Shown piece by piece: positions 33,458-42,296 of a DNA stretch of 64,000 nucleotides (the first letter of the stretch is position 1; every line of letters begins with the position of its first letter). Origin of the DNA: Cohnella sp. OV330 (GTDB lineage Bacteria; Bacillota; Bacilli; Paenibacillales; Paenibacillaceae). The notes under the pieces were generated by a model. The model was not told where the DNA came from and searched no databases. It saw only the letters and a program-made list of their open reading frames with translations. A program made the translations under genes and the position numbers. Where the stretch lies: contig NZ_FOKE01000008.1 in the NCBI RefSeq assembly GCF_900112065.1, forward strand, positions 62,001 through 126,000. Reading direction: 5' to 3'.

Positions 33458-35402
33458 ACGAAATGGCAGCTTCGAAACCAAAGCGAGCCGAGTGTCCGCG
33501 TTCGCCGGACCGCGCGGCGGAAGGGCACCGATCCGAATGCCCCTTCGGCTGCCGGCGGCTTACCTGATCCTGACCGCGTTGCTCTGGATCAAGATGGCGC
33601 TGCTTCGTTATTTCACGTTCGGCGAGATTGCATGGCGCCATGTCGGCGCCGACGCCGCCGCGGCAGCCGTGCTGACAAGTCTCCTGGCTTTGCTTCTGCC
33701 GGGGCGCGGCCGCGGCGTCGCGTGCTGGCTTCTCGACGCGCTGGTCTCGACGGTTTTGTTTGCGGCTACGCTTTACTTCGCTCATTTCGGCTCGATGCCG
33801 ACCTATACGGCGCTGCTTGAGCTGCACCAGGTGCCCCAGGTTCAGGCCAGCGTACAGTCGACGATGGACCCGCTCTATTATTTGTTTTTCGCCGATTTGC
33901 CCGTCTGGGTAGCTGCGGGCTTCATCTTGCGGAAGCTTCCAATCATGCGCGACGCTTCCATGGCATACGGCAGATGGGTGGCGGCGATCGCGCTCGTCGC
34001 TTGCGCGGGCATCGTCGCAGGCGGCGTCCGACAGGGCCTCGGCATCGACAACGAGCTGGCTGCCGCCGACAGCGAAGGCTTCCTGGGCTACCAGGTCATC
34101 GCCGCGATCAAGGCGGACCGCGAATCCCGCCAAGCATCCGCGGCAGACCTCGCGCAGACCGTGAGCGAGGTCGAAGCGCTGCAAGCTTCGTTTCCTTACC
34201 GAAAAAGCGCAAGCGCGGGCAGCGCGCCAGCGCATTTCGGCGAAGCGGCCGGAAGCAACCTGATCGTGCTGCAGCTCGAGGCGTTCCAGAACTTCCCGCT
34301 TCATCTAAAAGTCGGCGGTCAAGAGGTGACGCCCGTCCTGAACGAGCTGGCGGACGAATCGTATTATTTCCCGCGGGTCTACCAGCAGATCGGGCAGGGC
34401 AACACGTCGGACGCCGAATTCATGGCGAACACTTCGATCTATCCGACCGCGAAGATCGCGATGTCCACGGGGTACGGCGACAGAGCGTTGCCGAGCCTCC
34501 CGAGGCTGCTCCAGCAGGACGGCTACAAGGCGTTTACGTTCCATGTCAACGACGTCAAGTTTTGGGATCGCAACCGGCTGTATCCGGCGCTTAACTTCGA
34601 TCGTTACTTCGACAAGCCTAACTTCGTAAACGATCGCTTCAACGAATTCGGGGCTTCGGACGAAGAGCTGTATCGCTTCGGGCTCGAGGAGATGGCCAAG
34701 ACGAGCGCGGCGGGAACGCCATTCTACGCGCAGTTCGTGACGGCGTCCAGCCACTTTCCGTTCAAGGTGCCGAAAGACCGCCAGCGGCTGCAGGTGCCCG
34801 AATCCCTTGAGGGCACGCAGCTAGGCGATTATTTGATCGCGGCGAATTATACGGATTATGCGATCGGCCAATTGATCGAAGGGCTTAAAAAGGAAGGATT
34901 GTGGGATCGTACGACGCTCGCAGTCTACGGGGATCATTACGGGCTGCAGCCGGACGACAACGATCCGGCTTGGGTCGGCAAGGAGCTTGGAATCAAATAC
35001 GACTCGCGCGTCTCCCGTTTGAATATCCCGTTTATCGTCCATACGCCGGGTCAATCGGGCGGGCAGCGGGTCGAGCAGGTCGGCGGCCAGCTCGACATGA
35101 TGCCGACGATCGCCAACCTGCTCGGGAAAAAGCCGCGCGACGCGGGCATCGTCGCTTTCGGTCAAGACCTGTTGAACATCGACCGGAACGTGGTCGGCAG
35201 CCGCTATTATTTGCCGACGGGCTCGTTTTTTAACGACGAGGTGCTATACGTGCCGGGGACGGGCTTCGACGACGGCACGGCGGTGTCGCTGGATACGATG
35301 GAGCCGGTCAAGGACTTGTCGCCGTACCGAAGCGACTACGACTATATCATGAAGCTGATGGGGCTTTCGGACCGATACGTTCGATTGCTTCCGAAAAGGT
35401 AA
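33438..35402 (+). CDS. Lipoteichoic acid synthase-type phosphoglycerol transferase (LtaS family)
   Basis: 654 aa. An N-terminal block of about five transmembrane segments (about 30-190) is followed by an extracellular sulfatase-like domain: NLIVLQLEAFQNFP (metal Glu), GQGNTSDAEFMANTSIYP with the catalytic Thr of LtaS enzymes, FHVNDVKFWDRN, and AVYGDHYGLQ (metal Asp, His). It would polymerise or transfer glycerolphosphate onto a lipid anchor. The start is uncertain: ATG 33438 and ATG 33447 both lie in the end of the M42 gene and neither has a clear ribosome binding site, so coupling is likely. Confidence 0.9.
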   Translation: MSRMKGKRNGSFETKASRVSAFAGPRGGRAPIRMPLRLPAAYLILTALLWIKMALLRYFTFGEIAWRHVGADAAAAAVLTSLLALLLPGRGRGVACWLLDALVSTVLFAATLYFAHFGSMPTYTALLELHQVPQVQASVQSTMDPLYYLFFADLPVWVAAGFILRKLPIMRDASMAYGRWVAAIALVACAGIVAGGVRQGLGIDNELAAADSEGFLGYQVIAAIKADRESRQASAADLAQTVSEVEALQASFPYRKSASAGSAPAHFGEAAGSNLIVLQLEAFQNFPLHLKVGGQEVTPVLNELADESYYFPRVYQQIGQGNTSDAEFMANTSIYPTAKIAMSTGYGDRALPSLPRLLQQDGYKAFTFHVNDVKFWDRNRLYPALNFDRYFDKPNFVNDRFNEFGASDEELYRFGLEEMAKTSAAGTPFYAQFVTASSHFPFKVPKDRQRLQVPESLEGTQLGDYLIAANYTDYAIGQLIEGLKKEGLWDRTTLAVYGDHYGLQPDDNDPAWVGKELGIKYDSRVSRLNIPFIVHTPGQSGGQRVEQVGGQLDMMPTIANLLGKKPRDAGIVAFGQDLLNIDRNVVGSRYYLPTGSFFNDEVLYVPGTGFDDGTAVSLDTMEPVKDLSPYRSDYDYIMKLMGLSDRYVRLLPKR

Positions 35403-35435
35403 CAAGCGGCATGAGCTTTGCGCATCAATGAAGCA

Positions 35436-36083
35436 TTAAAAGAAGGGCAGCTTGATCGACTTGCGGTAAAGCGGATACAGCCATTTGACGCCGAGCGAGG
35501 TCAGCGTATCGGCGACCAAGTGAGACGCATAGCCGGCCGCCGCGACGACGGCGATGCCCGGGATGTCCCGCTCGGCCTCGAGCTCCCGGCCGAGCCAGTA
35601 CCAGAGCGCCAGCGCCCATACGGTATGGGTCATGCCGCGGTGCTTGAGCCAGGGCGCCCATGCCGTATAGGCGCCGAGGCCGATCAGCCAAGTCTCGCCG
35701 CTCCGGGCGCCGGCGACGGCCAGTCCGATGCCGACGAGGGAGACGAGGCCGTTGCGGATCGTGCCCGAGGAGACCGACATGAGCACGAGCATTAGCGGGA
35801 TGCCGATCCAGCCGAGCACAGCCGGCACGGCTTGGCCGGTCGCGTACAAGTAGAGCGCGGCCGCGGCGGCGATCACGCCGCCGCCGAGCGCGCCGCGGTG
35901 GATCGCCCTGGAGAGGCCGCCGAGCTTGGCGCTCAGCATGTTCGTGCCGTCCAGGTCGGGGGCGAGCGCGGACATGGCCGCCGCCGCGACATAGGCGGCG
36001 GATTGGACGGGGCCGGGCGGATAATAGCAGGCCGCGGCCGCGCCGACGACGAGACCGATGACGAGATGGGTGGAACCTTTCAT
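35436..36083 (-). CDS. YdjM-like membrane-bound metal-dependent hydrolase
   Basis: 215 aa with about five transmembrane segments. MKGSTHLVIGLVVG at the N-terminus, SALAPDLDGTNM, the central HRGMTHTVWALALWYWLG and SHLVADTLTSLGVKWLYPL are the conserved His/Asp motifs of the PF04307 family (YdjM/YfhP-type). Reaction unknown. CGGAGGTTC precedes ATG 36083. Convergent with the LtaS-like gene. Confidence 0.88.
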   Translation of the reverse strand: MKGSTHLVIGLVVGAAAACYYPPGPVQSAAYVAAAAMSALAPDLDGTNMLSAKLGGLSRAIHRGALGGGVIAAAAALYLYATGQAVPAVLGWIGIPLMLVLMSVSSGTIRNGLVSLVGIGLAVAGARSGETWLIGLGAYTAWAPWLKHRGMTHTVWALALWYWLGRELEAERDIPGIAVVAAAGYASHLVADTLTSLGVKWLYPLYRKSIKLPFF

Positions 36084-36208
36084 GAAGAGAACCTCCGTAT
36101 AACTGGATTGCAGATCGCATGGACAGGCATGCGAACATTTGTTTGATCATTATACCTGCAGGACGAAGTTTCCACAACCGCGCTATAATACGAATAGAGG
36201 TGATCGCG

Positions 36209-36481
36209 ATGGCGAAGAAAAAAGCGGGCGCGCCGCGTCGGCCGGCGACCAGGCAGGAAGAACCGAGCGCGTCGGGGTCGACGCTGAAGGAGCTGCTCAG
36301 CGCGGAGACGCTGCAGAAGCTGAAGGCGCATGCGGATTCGATCAAGGAAGAGGACCGCAAAAAGGCGGAAGAAAAGCGCGCGGCGGAGGAGGAGGCGAAG
36401 CGGGCCGAGGAGAAGCGGCTCGCCGGCGACTTCGGGCATCTGCTGGACAACAGCCGTCTCGACTGGAAATCGTTCAAGTAG
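36209..36481 (+). CDS. yqkE: YqkE/DUF3886 family small protein
   Basis: 90 aa from ATG 36209 with AGAGGTGATCG upstream. A basic N-terminus, TLKELLSAETLQKLKAHADS, a highly charged Lys/Glu/Arg/Ala helix (about residues 46-75) and a C-terminal GDFGHLLDNSRLDWKSFK identify the family. Predicted coiled-coil; function unknown. Confidence 0.8.
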   Translation: MAKKKAGAPRRPATRQEEPSASGSTLKELLSAETLQKLKAHADSIKEEDRKKAEEKRAAEEEAKRAEEKRLAGDFGHLLDNSRLDWKSFK

Positions 36482-36495
36482 GAGAGAGCTAGGCG

Positions 36496-36541
36496 AAAAA
36501 AGGGACCGACACCGCGCATAGGCGGCGATCGGTCCCTTTGG
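36496..36541. terminator. Bidirectional terminator between yqkE and the lipoprotein gene
   Basis: AAAGGGACCGA and TCGGTCCCTTT form an 11-bp stem. An A-run on the left gives a T-tract for the minus-strand lipoprotein transcript; TTTGGCGTTTTT follows on the right for the plus strand. Confidence 0.85.
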
Positions 36542-36556
36542 CGTTTTTCCCTGCCA

Positions 36557-37279
36557 TTATTCGTAGGAGAGCGTGTCGATCATTTCGCCGACCGTATCCT
36601 GATATTTTTCCAAGTTGCCCGGCTCGGCCGTGTAGGTGACGATATACGCCTTGTCGCCTTCGATGATCGCGGCTTGCTGCCAATGCAGATCGTATTGGCC
36701 TTGCGTGCCGGTATACTCGAGGAAGAAGGCGTGGTCTTCATCGGATTTTTCGGAGCTGACGAGCTTAAAGTCCGTGATCATTTTTTCAAGCGCCTTCTGC
36801 GTCTCGTCCGCATATTGATCGATCGAGCCCGTGGCCGCGCTTCCCAGTTCCTGTACGACCAGGGTCACGTTTTCTTTGAAGGGATCCGCATCGCTATCGG
36901 CAGGCGACAGAAACGCCGCGCTTACGCCCTGAATGTCGGTCTGAACGGTCCAATCTTTCGGATATTGAATGCTGTAGCCGTCATCGGCATCCTCGTACAG
37001 CTGAAAGCCCGATTTAAGCTCCCCGGACGGATGAGCGGCAGCCTCGGAGGCGGAGCCGGTATCCGTACTCGCGTCAGGGCTAGCGCTGGCGCTTGCTTCG
37101 ATGCTCGCGCTTGGACTGGCGGGGAGGCTCGCGGTCGCGGTCGCCGTGGCGGGCGGGCTCTCGGTAGACGAAGGTTCGTTATTGTCGCCGTTGTTCCCGC
37201 ACGCGGCGAGGATTAGCGCCAGACCCAGCGGGGCGGTCCATTTAAAGTAAGAGTTCGTTTGTTTGGCTTGCGTTTTCAT
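36557..37279 (-). CDS. Lipoprotein with PsbP-like domain
   Basis: 240 aa. Lipobox LILAAC puts the lipid-modified Cys near residue 27. A Ser/Ala/Pro/Thr-rich spacer of about 50 residues follows, then a PsbP/DcrB-like domain (FQLYEDADDGYSIQYPKDWT ... TYTAEPGNLEKYQDTVGEMIDTL). These domains occur in many firmicute surface lipoproteins; role unknown. The start ATG follows AAGGGAGAGAG. Confidence 0.85.
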   Translation of the reverse strand: MKTQAKQTNSYFKWTAPLGLALILAACGNNGDNNEPSSTESPPATATATASLPASPSASIEASASASPDASTDTGSASEAAAHPSGELKSGFQLYEDADDGYSIQYPKDWTVQTDIQGVSAAFLSPADSDADPFKENVTLVVQELGSAATGSIDQYADETQKALEKMITDFKLVSSEKSDEDHAFFLEYTGTQGQYDLHWQQAAIIEGDKAYIVTYTAEPGNLEKYQDTVGEMIDTLSYE

Positions 37280-37577
37280 GGTTTTTCTCTCTCCCTTGTT
37301 TTGAGCGGATGTTCAAAGCAGATAAAAACAGTACCTTGTTGAATGTACACCGCTACGCCGTATCGAAAACGCAAAAACGCGGTTTTAAGGAAATCTTTAG
37401 TGAAAAAAGCTGCCGCGCGATCGGAAACGATAGCTTCCTATGCATCGAACGGTCCTGTCCCGCGTATAATCCTTTTGCTTGTATGCCCGCCATCATGGTA
37501 AGGTACAAAGAGAGCCTGCGAGCGGAAACGGTTATGCGGCGCAAGAATAAGAGAGAGAGCAAAAGGGGGAACGGGGT

Positions 37578-38180
37578 TTGAGCGATATGTTCAACAACGC
37601 CATAGACTGGCTGCTGGAGACGACCAATCTCCAGGGATTCTATGTGCTGCTGCTCACCGTGCCTCTGGCGATCATACAAGGATTTTTCGGCATTTTTCCT
37701 TTTTCCACGCTAATCTTTTTGCAAATTTCCGCATTGGGCCTGGTCAACGGCCTGATCACGAGCTGGCTCGTCGGCATCGTCGCTTCTCTGGTCGTCTATT
37801 ACGCTTGCAAGTATTTGTTCGCGGACTGGTTCGACCGCAAGATGAAGGCGAAGGCAGGCCGTTATGAAAAGTGGCAAGGCTATTTCATGAAATACGGCGT
37901 ATGGTCGATTATTTTTTTGCGCACGCTGCCGATCATGCCGAACAACGTCATCTCGTTCATGGCGTCGCTGTCCAAGATTTCCCACCGATCGTACATGGTA
38001 TCTTCGCTCGTCGGCGTCATGTCCCACATTTGGCTGTTCGGCATCGTCAGTTCGTCGATTTTATTCCCGGAGACCGATATCGGGCTGTTGATCGGTTCCT
38101 ATTTATTGTTCTGCGCGGCGCTGACCGGCATTTTCGCGGCGCAGCTGCTGCGGGAGCGCAGAAGGGCAAGAGGCGTCTGA
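37578..38180 (+). CDS. VTT-domain (DedA-like) membrane protein
   Basis: 200 aa from TTG 37578 with AAGGGGG upstream. Several transmembrane helices; the VTT pattern is seen in WLVGIVASLVVYYACKYLFA and WSIIFLRTLPIMPNNVISFM. It begins a pair with a radical SAM gene 30 bases downstream, which suggests one transcript. Family proteins are linked to lipid translocation; the partner relationship is inference. Confidence 0.85.
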   Translation: MSDMFNNAIDWLLETTNLQGFYVLLLTVPLAIIQGFFGIFPFSTLIFLQISALGLVNGLITSWLVGIVASLVVYYACKYLFADWFDRKMKAKAGRYEKWQGYFMKYGVWSIIFLRTLPIMPNNVISFMASLSKISHRSYMVSSLVGVMSHIWLFGIVSSSILFPETDIGLLIGSYLLFCAALTGIFAAQLLRERRRARGV

Positions 38181-38210
38181 CGACGGACGCGCAGAAGGAG
38201 CGACATTCGT

Positions 38211-39101
38211 TTGAAAAGGTTTAAAAAGTTTTATATCGAAATCACGAGCGTATGCAACCTGGCTTGCTCGTTTTGTCCGCCGACCGAACGCAAGGCGAAG
38301 TTTATCCGGATCGAGGACTTTGCGCATACGCTAGATCAAGTCAAGCCGTTTACGGACCATATTTATTTGCACGTGAAGGGCGAGCCGATGCTTCACCCGA
38401 AGCTGGATCAACTGATGGATCTGAGCCACGAAAAAGGGTTCAAGGTCAATCTGACTACAAACGGCACGCTGCTGCACAAGGCGGGACCCAAGCTGCTCGG
38501 CAAGCCGGCGCTGAGACAGATCAACTTCTCGCTGCATAGCGAGGGGCCGCATATGGACGAGCCGAACAAGGAAAATTACGTGCTCGGCATCCTCGCGTTC
38601 GCGAAGGAAGCCGTGCGGACCGGGGGCGTCACGATCTCGCTGCGACTGTGGAATCTGGAGACGGACAACGCGGAAAACGCGGCGCGAAGCCGCAACCGGG
38701 ACATTCTCGCGCTCCTCGAACGGGAGTTCGGCCTCGCGCGTCCGATCGAAGAGAGCTGGGAGCGGGGCAAAGGCTTGAAGCTGGCCGACCGCATCTATTT
38801 GAACCAGGATCACGAGTTCAAGTGGCCGGATCTCGCCGAGCAGGAGGACGAGGGCAGGGGCTTCTGCCACGGGCTTCGCAATCAGGCCGGCGTGCTGTCC
38901 GACGGCACGGTCATTCCTTGCTGCCTGGACGGCGAAGGCGTCATTAATCTGGGCAATATTCACGAGCGGCCGTTCGCCGAAATTATTGAAGGCGAGCGGG
39001 CGCAGCGCATGTACGACGGTTTTTCCCGGCGCGAAGTCGTCGAGGAGCTGTGCAGGAAATGCGGCTACAGGCAGCGCTTCGGCATCCAGAGCCGCGCATG
39101 A
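38211..39101 (+). CDS. Radical SAM/SPASM domain protein
   Basis: 296 aa from TTG 38211 (AGAAGGAG 8 bases upstream). The radical SAM cluster motif is CNLACSFC at about residues 17-24. A C-terminal SPASM-type region carries cysteines in GFCHGLRNQAG, VIPCCLDGEG and LCRKCGY, for auxiliary Fe-S clusters. Such enzymes modify peptides, proteins or other substrates; no precursor peptide gene is visible nearby. Partner: the VTT gene upstream. Confidence 0.9.
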   Translation: MKRFKKFYIEITSVCNLACSFCPPTERKAKFIRIEDFAHTLDQVKPFTDHIYLHVKGEPMLHPKLDQLMDLSHEKGFKVNLTTNGTLLHKAGPKLLGKPALRQINFSLHSEGPHMDEPNKENYVLGILAFAKEAVRTGGVTISLRLWNLETDNAENAARSRNRDILALLEREFGLARPIEESWERGKGLKLADRIYLNQDHEFKWPDLAEQEDEGRGFCHGLRNQAGVLSDGTVIPCCLDGEGVINLGNIHERPFAEIIEGERAQRMYDGFSRREVVEELCRKCGYRQRFGIQSRA

Positions 39102-39123
39102 ACCGCAGATGAATCGAGTCTAA

Positions 39124-39158
39124 GCCTCTTTCCCGGCAACTGGGGAAAGGGGTTTTTT
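39124..39158 (+). terminator. Rho-independent terminator of the VTT-radical SAM pair
   Basis: CCTCTTTCCC pairs with GGGAAAGGGG (one T-G pair) and is followed by TTTTTT. Confidence 0.85.
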
Positions 39159-39505
39159 GGTATACAAAAAACATTAAAAAAATCTTACTTTACCTTGAAC
39201 ATTGGACAGGGGTACGACGTCTAATGTTTGAATGTCAAAAACAATGGAAATTTGTCCGATTCGCGGGACAAGGGGAGGGATGCCGGAGCAGTCGCATAGT
39301 CGGATGTTAGACCGAACGCAGCGCTAGTCCTTGACACGCAAGTGACCGCTAGAACGCCGCATGATCAGGCATCGCCCGGGCATTTCGCGCCGGCAAAGGC
39401 AACATCCCCGTCAACGGGGCGCTAACGTACGATCGCAAGTTTTACCGAGGTTCATTCAGGTTTTTATAAGCAAGTGTCAAGAGCTGCCAAAGGAGTCCGC
39501 TAAGC
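39159..39505. other. Long intergenic region upstream of the OatA-like gene
   Basis: About 350 bases without a credible ORF. The left part is A/T-rich; the right part contains CCCCGTCAACGGGG (39406-39419), which sits inside a possible larger GCGCC...GGGGCGC fold. I compared it by eye with c-di-GMP, c-di-AMP, fluoride, guanidine and manganese riboswitches and saw no match. It may hold a long structured leader of the downstream gene. Confidence 0.35.
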
Positions 39506-41545
39506 ATGCATACAACTAAATCAGAACCATCCCGCTACATGCCGGGTTTGGATGGGCTTCGGGCGATCGCGGTCGTCGCGGTCATCGCCTATCATCTGGA
39601 CTTCGACTGGGCCTCGGGAGGCCTATTGGGCGTCGGCGTGTTCTTTGTGCTGTCCGGTTACCTCATTACGGATCAGATCGCCTCCGAGCTTCATTGGGAA
39701 GGCCGGCTGGACCTGAAGCGGTTCTGGATGCGCCGCGCCCGGAGATTGCTGCCCGCCATGCTGCTCGTCATGGCCGCCGTATCGCTTTATCTTCTGTTAT
39801 TCGACCGTGACCGGCTGCCGTCGCTGGCAGGCGACGTGTGGTCGGCCGTCACTTATACAAGCAACTGGTACTTAATTTTTCATCACGTGTCTTACTTCGA
39901 AAGCTTCGGACCGCCCTCGCCGTTCGGACATCTGTGGTCGCTCGCGGTCGAAGAACAGTTTTACCTGCTCTGGCCGTTGCTGCTGCCGGGGGCGGTCCTG
40001 CTCCTCGGACGACGGGGCAAGACGGCCTTGGCCGTCATCGCGGCCGCAGCCGCGTCAGCCGTTCTGATGGCCGTGCTCTACGTACCTGGCGCAGATCCGA
40101 GCCGTATTTATTACGGCACCGACACGCGCGCGTTCGGGTTGCTGATCGGCGCGGCGCTCGCGCTCGTGTGGCCGAGCGCCAGGCTGTCCGCGGGATTGTC
40201 CAAGGGCTACCGCATCGGCCTCGATTCCGTAGGCGTTGCCGCGCTTGCGGCCATCGTGCTTATGATGCGGTACACGAGCGAATACGATCCTTTCCTATAC
40301 CGGGGCGGACTGGTTCTGCTGTCGCTCTGCGCCGCGGCGCTCGTCGCCGCGCTCGCTCATCCGTCTAGCCGGCTCGGCGCCTGGCTGGGCTGCGGACCGA
40401 TGCGCTGGATCGGCAAGCGATCCTACGGCATCTACCTGTGGCATTATCCGGTCATCGCTTTGTCCGGGAAGCAAGTGAACACGGACGGACCCGAGCCGCT
40501 GCGCATCGCGCTTCAGCTCGCCGTCAGCGTCGCGCTTGCCGCCTTGTCCTACCGTTACGTCGAGAATCCGATTCGCCGCCGCGGCCTCGCCGCCGTCAGG
40601 GATGGCTTATTCGCTGTCGCGGCGAGCTTCGCGAGCGGCTTGCGTCCTGGACGTTCGTCCGCGCCGAACCGCAGGGCCGCGTGCCTGTCCGTCGCGGCGC
40701 TGATCCTGCTTTGCGTGTCTTGCACGGGCGGCGCGCAGCCGCTAGGACAAGGCAGCGCAGCCGCCCCGTCGGACGGGGCCGCGGGCGTTATCGTCGACGC
40801 CGGCATCGGCGCCGGCGATCATTCGGGCGGCGCCGGGACTGCGGTCGGCGCCGGGGGAGATGGGGGCGCGGACGTGCGCCCCGCGAATGATCACGTCGGC
40901 ACGTCCGAACCGACGGCAAAGCCGACGCCTAAGCCGACGACGTCGGCATCGGCGAAGCCGCCTGCGAAGCCCGTGCGCTCGCCTTCGCCGACGCCGAAGC
41001 CGTCCGGATCTCCGGCGCCGCAGCAAGGCGCAGGGGCCGGAGAGGGAAGCGGCGGCGCTGAGGCGCCGCGCAGCGGAAAAGGCATTACCGTCATCGGCGA
41101 CTCGGTCATGCTGAACGTGAAGCCGTATCTGGAGGCGCAGCTGCCTGGCATCGTCGTCGACGGCGAGGTCGGCCGACAGATGCGGGAGGCGCCGGACGAG
41201 ATCGATGCCCTCGAGAGCAAGGGGCAGCTCGGCAGCCGTGTCGTCGTAGAGCTGGGTACGAACGGCTCCTTTACGAAAAAACAGCTGACGAAGATGCTCG
41301 ACGCGCTTGGCGATGCGGACGAAATCATTTTGATGAATACGCGCGTCCCCCGCAAATGGCAGGATACCGTAAACGACATGCTGGACGAGATCGTCTCCGA
41401 TTATCCGAACGTCTCGATCGGCGACTGGTACGGCGAGAGCGCGGGCCACGACGAATATTTCGGCAAGGACGGCGTACATTTGGGGAAAACCGGCTCGCAG
41501 GCATACGCGAAATTGATTGCGGACCTGCTTGGGACGAAGCGTTAA
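39506..41545 (+). CDS. OatA-like membrane acyltransferase with C-terminal SGNH domain
   Basis: 679 aa; AAAGGAGTCC precedes ATG 39506. The N-terminal acyltransferase-3 domain (about 10-360) has YMPGLDGLRAIAVVAVIAYH, LLGVGVFFVLSGYLIT and FGHLWSLAVEEQFYLLWP with ten or so transmembrane helices. A Pro/Lys/Ala/Ser-rich linker (about 450-525) leads to an extracellular SGNH hydrolase domain with GDSVM, GTNG and DGVHL (Asp-His pair). Known role of this architecture: O-acetylation of peptidoglycan MurNAc, giving lysozyme resistance; other glycans are possible. Confidence 0.9.
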   Translation: MHTTKSEPSRYMPGLDGLRAIAVVAVIAYHLDFDWASGGLLGVGVFFVLSGYLITDQIASELHWEGRLDLKRFWMRRARRLLPAMLLVMAAVSLYLLLFDRDRLPSLAGDVWSAVTYTSNWYLIFHHVSYFESFGPPSPFGHLWSLAVEEQFYLLWPLLLPGAVLLLGRRGKTALAVIAAAAASAVLMAVLYVPGADPSRIYYGTDTRAFGLLIGAALALVWPSARLSAGLSKGYRIGLDSVGVAALAAIVLMMRYTSEYDPFLYRGGLVLLSLCAAALVAALAHPSSRLGAWLGCGPMRWIGKRSYGIYLWHYPVIALSGKQVNTDGPEPLRIALQLAVSVALAALSYRYVENPIRRRGLAAVRDGLFAVAASFASGLRPGRSSAPNRRAACLSVAALILLCVSCTGGAQPLGQGSAAAPSDGAAGVIVDAGIGAGDHSGGAGTAVGAGGDGGADVRPANDHVGTSEPTAKPTPKPTTSASAKPPAKPVRSPSPTPKPSGSPAPQQGAGAGEGSGGAEAPRSGKGITVIGDSVMLNVKPYLEAQLPGIVVDGEVGRQMREAPDEIDALESKGQLGSRVVVELGTNGSFTKKQLTKMLDALGDADEIILMNTRVPRKWQDTVNDMLDEIVSDYPNVSIGDWYGESAGHDEYFGKDGVHLGKTGSQAYAKLIADLLGTKR

Positions 41546-41595
41546 TTGCCTAGCGGTTAACGTATGAGCATAGGAAACGAATTTCGCTACAAATT

Positions 41596-41635
41596 CAAAA
41601 AAGGCCGCTCCCTTCGTGGGAGCGGCCTTTTGAAT
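41596..41635. terminator. Bidirectional terminator between the acyltransferase and dps
   Basis: AAAAGGCCGCTCCC and GGGAGCGGCCTTTT form a 14-bp stem with a TTCGT loop; runs of A and T flank it on each side. Confidence 0.92.
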
Positions 41636-41637
41636 GT

Positions 41638-42093
41638 TTATTTGCCCAGAAACGCATTCAGCATCCAGATCGTTTTCTGCAGGTCGGCCGTCTGGCCGAT
41701 GAACAGGTCGGCCGTCGCTTCGTCGCCGGCCGCTTGCGCCGATTCGATGCCGGCGGCGAGCTCGTCTGCCAGCTTGGCATAGTCCGCAATGACCGCGCCG
41801 ACCATCTGGGCGGCGGATTCGCCGCCAGCAGCCTCGTCGACCGTTGCGAGCGAAAGGCTTTCCTTCAACGTCGAGACGGGGCTGCCGCCGATGGCGAGGA
41901 GGCGCTCGGCGATCGCGTCCATGCGCTCAGCCGCTTCGGTATACAATTCCTCGAACTTCGCGTGAAGGGTAAAAAATTCGCTGCCTTTCACGTACCAATG
42001 GAAATGATGGAGCTTCGTGTACAGCACGGTCCAGTTGGCGACTTGCCGGTTCAGGACGACGCTCAGCTTTTCGGCTTGTTGGGTTGCGGACAT
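41638..42093 (-). CDS. dps: Dps/MrgA-family ferritin-like DNA-protecting protein
   Basis: 151 aa from ATG 42093 (GGAGGG 6 bases upstream; an ATG at 42108 overlaps that site). The ferroxidase region LHHFHWYVKGSEFFTLHAKF and the following FEELYTEAAERMDAIAERLL are Dps-typical, as is GGSPVSTLKE. It oxidises and stores iron and protects DNA against peroxide. A PerR-like box in the promoter supports peroxide or iron control. Confidence 0.92.
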   Translation of the reverse strand: MSATQQAEKLSVVLNRQVANWTVLYTKLHHFHWYVKGSEFFTLHAKFEELYTEAAERMDAIAERLLAIGGSPVSTLKESLSLATVDEAAGGESAAQMVGAVIADYAKLADELAAGIESAQAAGDEATADLFIGQTADLQKTIWMLNAFLGK

Positions 42094-42110
42094 TCGGAAT
42101 CCCTCCATAT

Positions 42111-42140
42111 ATTATATTTAGACTTAATCTAAGTTCTGAA
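42111..42140 (-). promoter_or_regulatory. dps promoter with PerR-like box
   Basis: On the minus strand TTCAGA (42140-42135) and TATAAT (42116-42111) are separated by 18 bases. The spacer holds TTAGATTAAGTCTAA (42132-42118), a 7-1-7 dyad close to the PerR box TTATAATNATTATAA. Fits peroxide-derepressed expression of dps. Confidence 0.65.
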
Positions 42141-42296
42141 GTGATCATACCACAAACGCCATCGCCGAAGCATGAAGATCAGATGAAGATGGCTTCGCTT
42201 CGATCATCCGCTTTTTGCTTTTGAACCGCATCGCGGCAAGTGCTATTCTTGGAAGTATGGTTGTTTAACATGCTTTTTATGAAGGAGCGATGCAAG

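Noticed and set aside
35425..36519. 364-codon minus-strand frame overlapping the YdjM-like gene and yqkE
   Set aside because: It is out of frame with the recognisable YdjM-like protein and reads low-complexity Arg/Ser-rich sequence.
39159..39505. Riboswitch call upstream of the acyltransferase
   Set aside because: No recognisable conserved core of any class I could recall; left as an unexplained leader.
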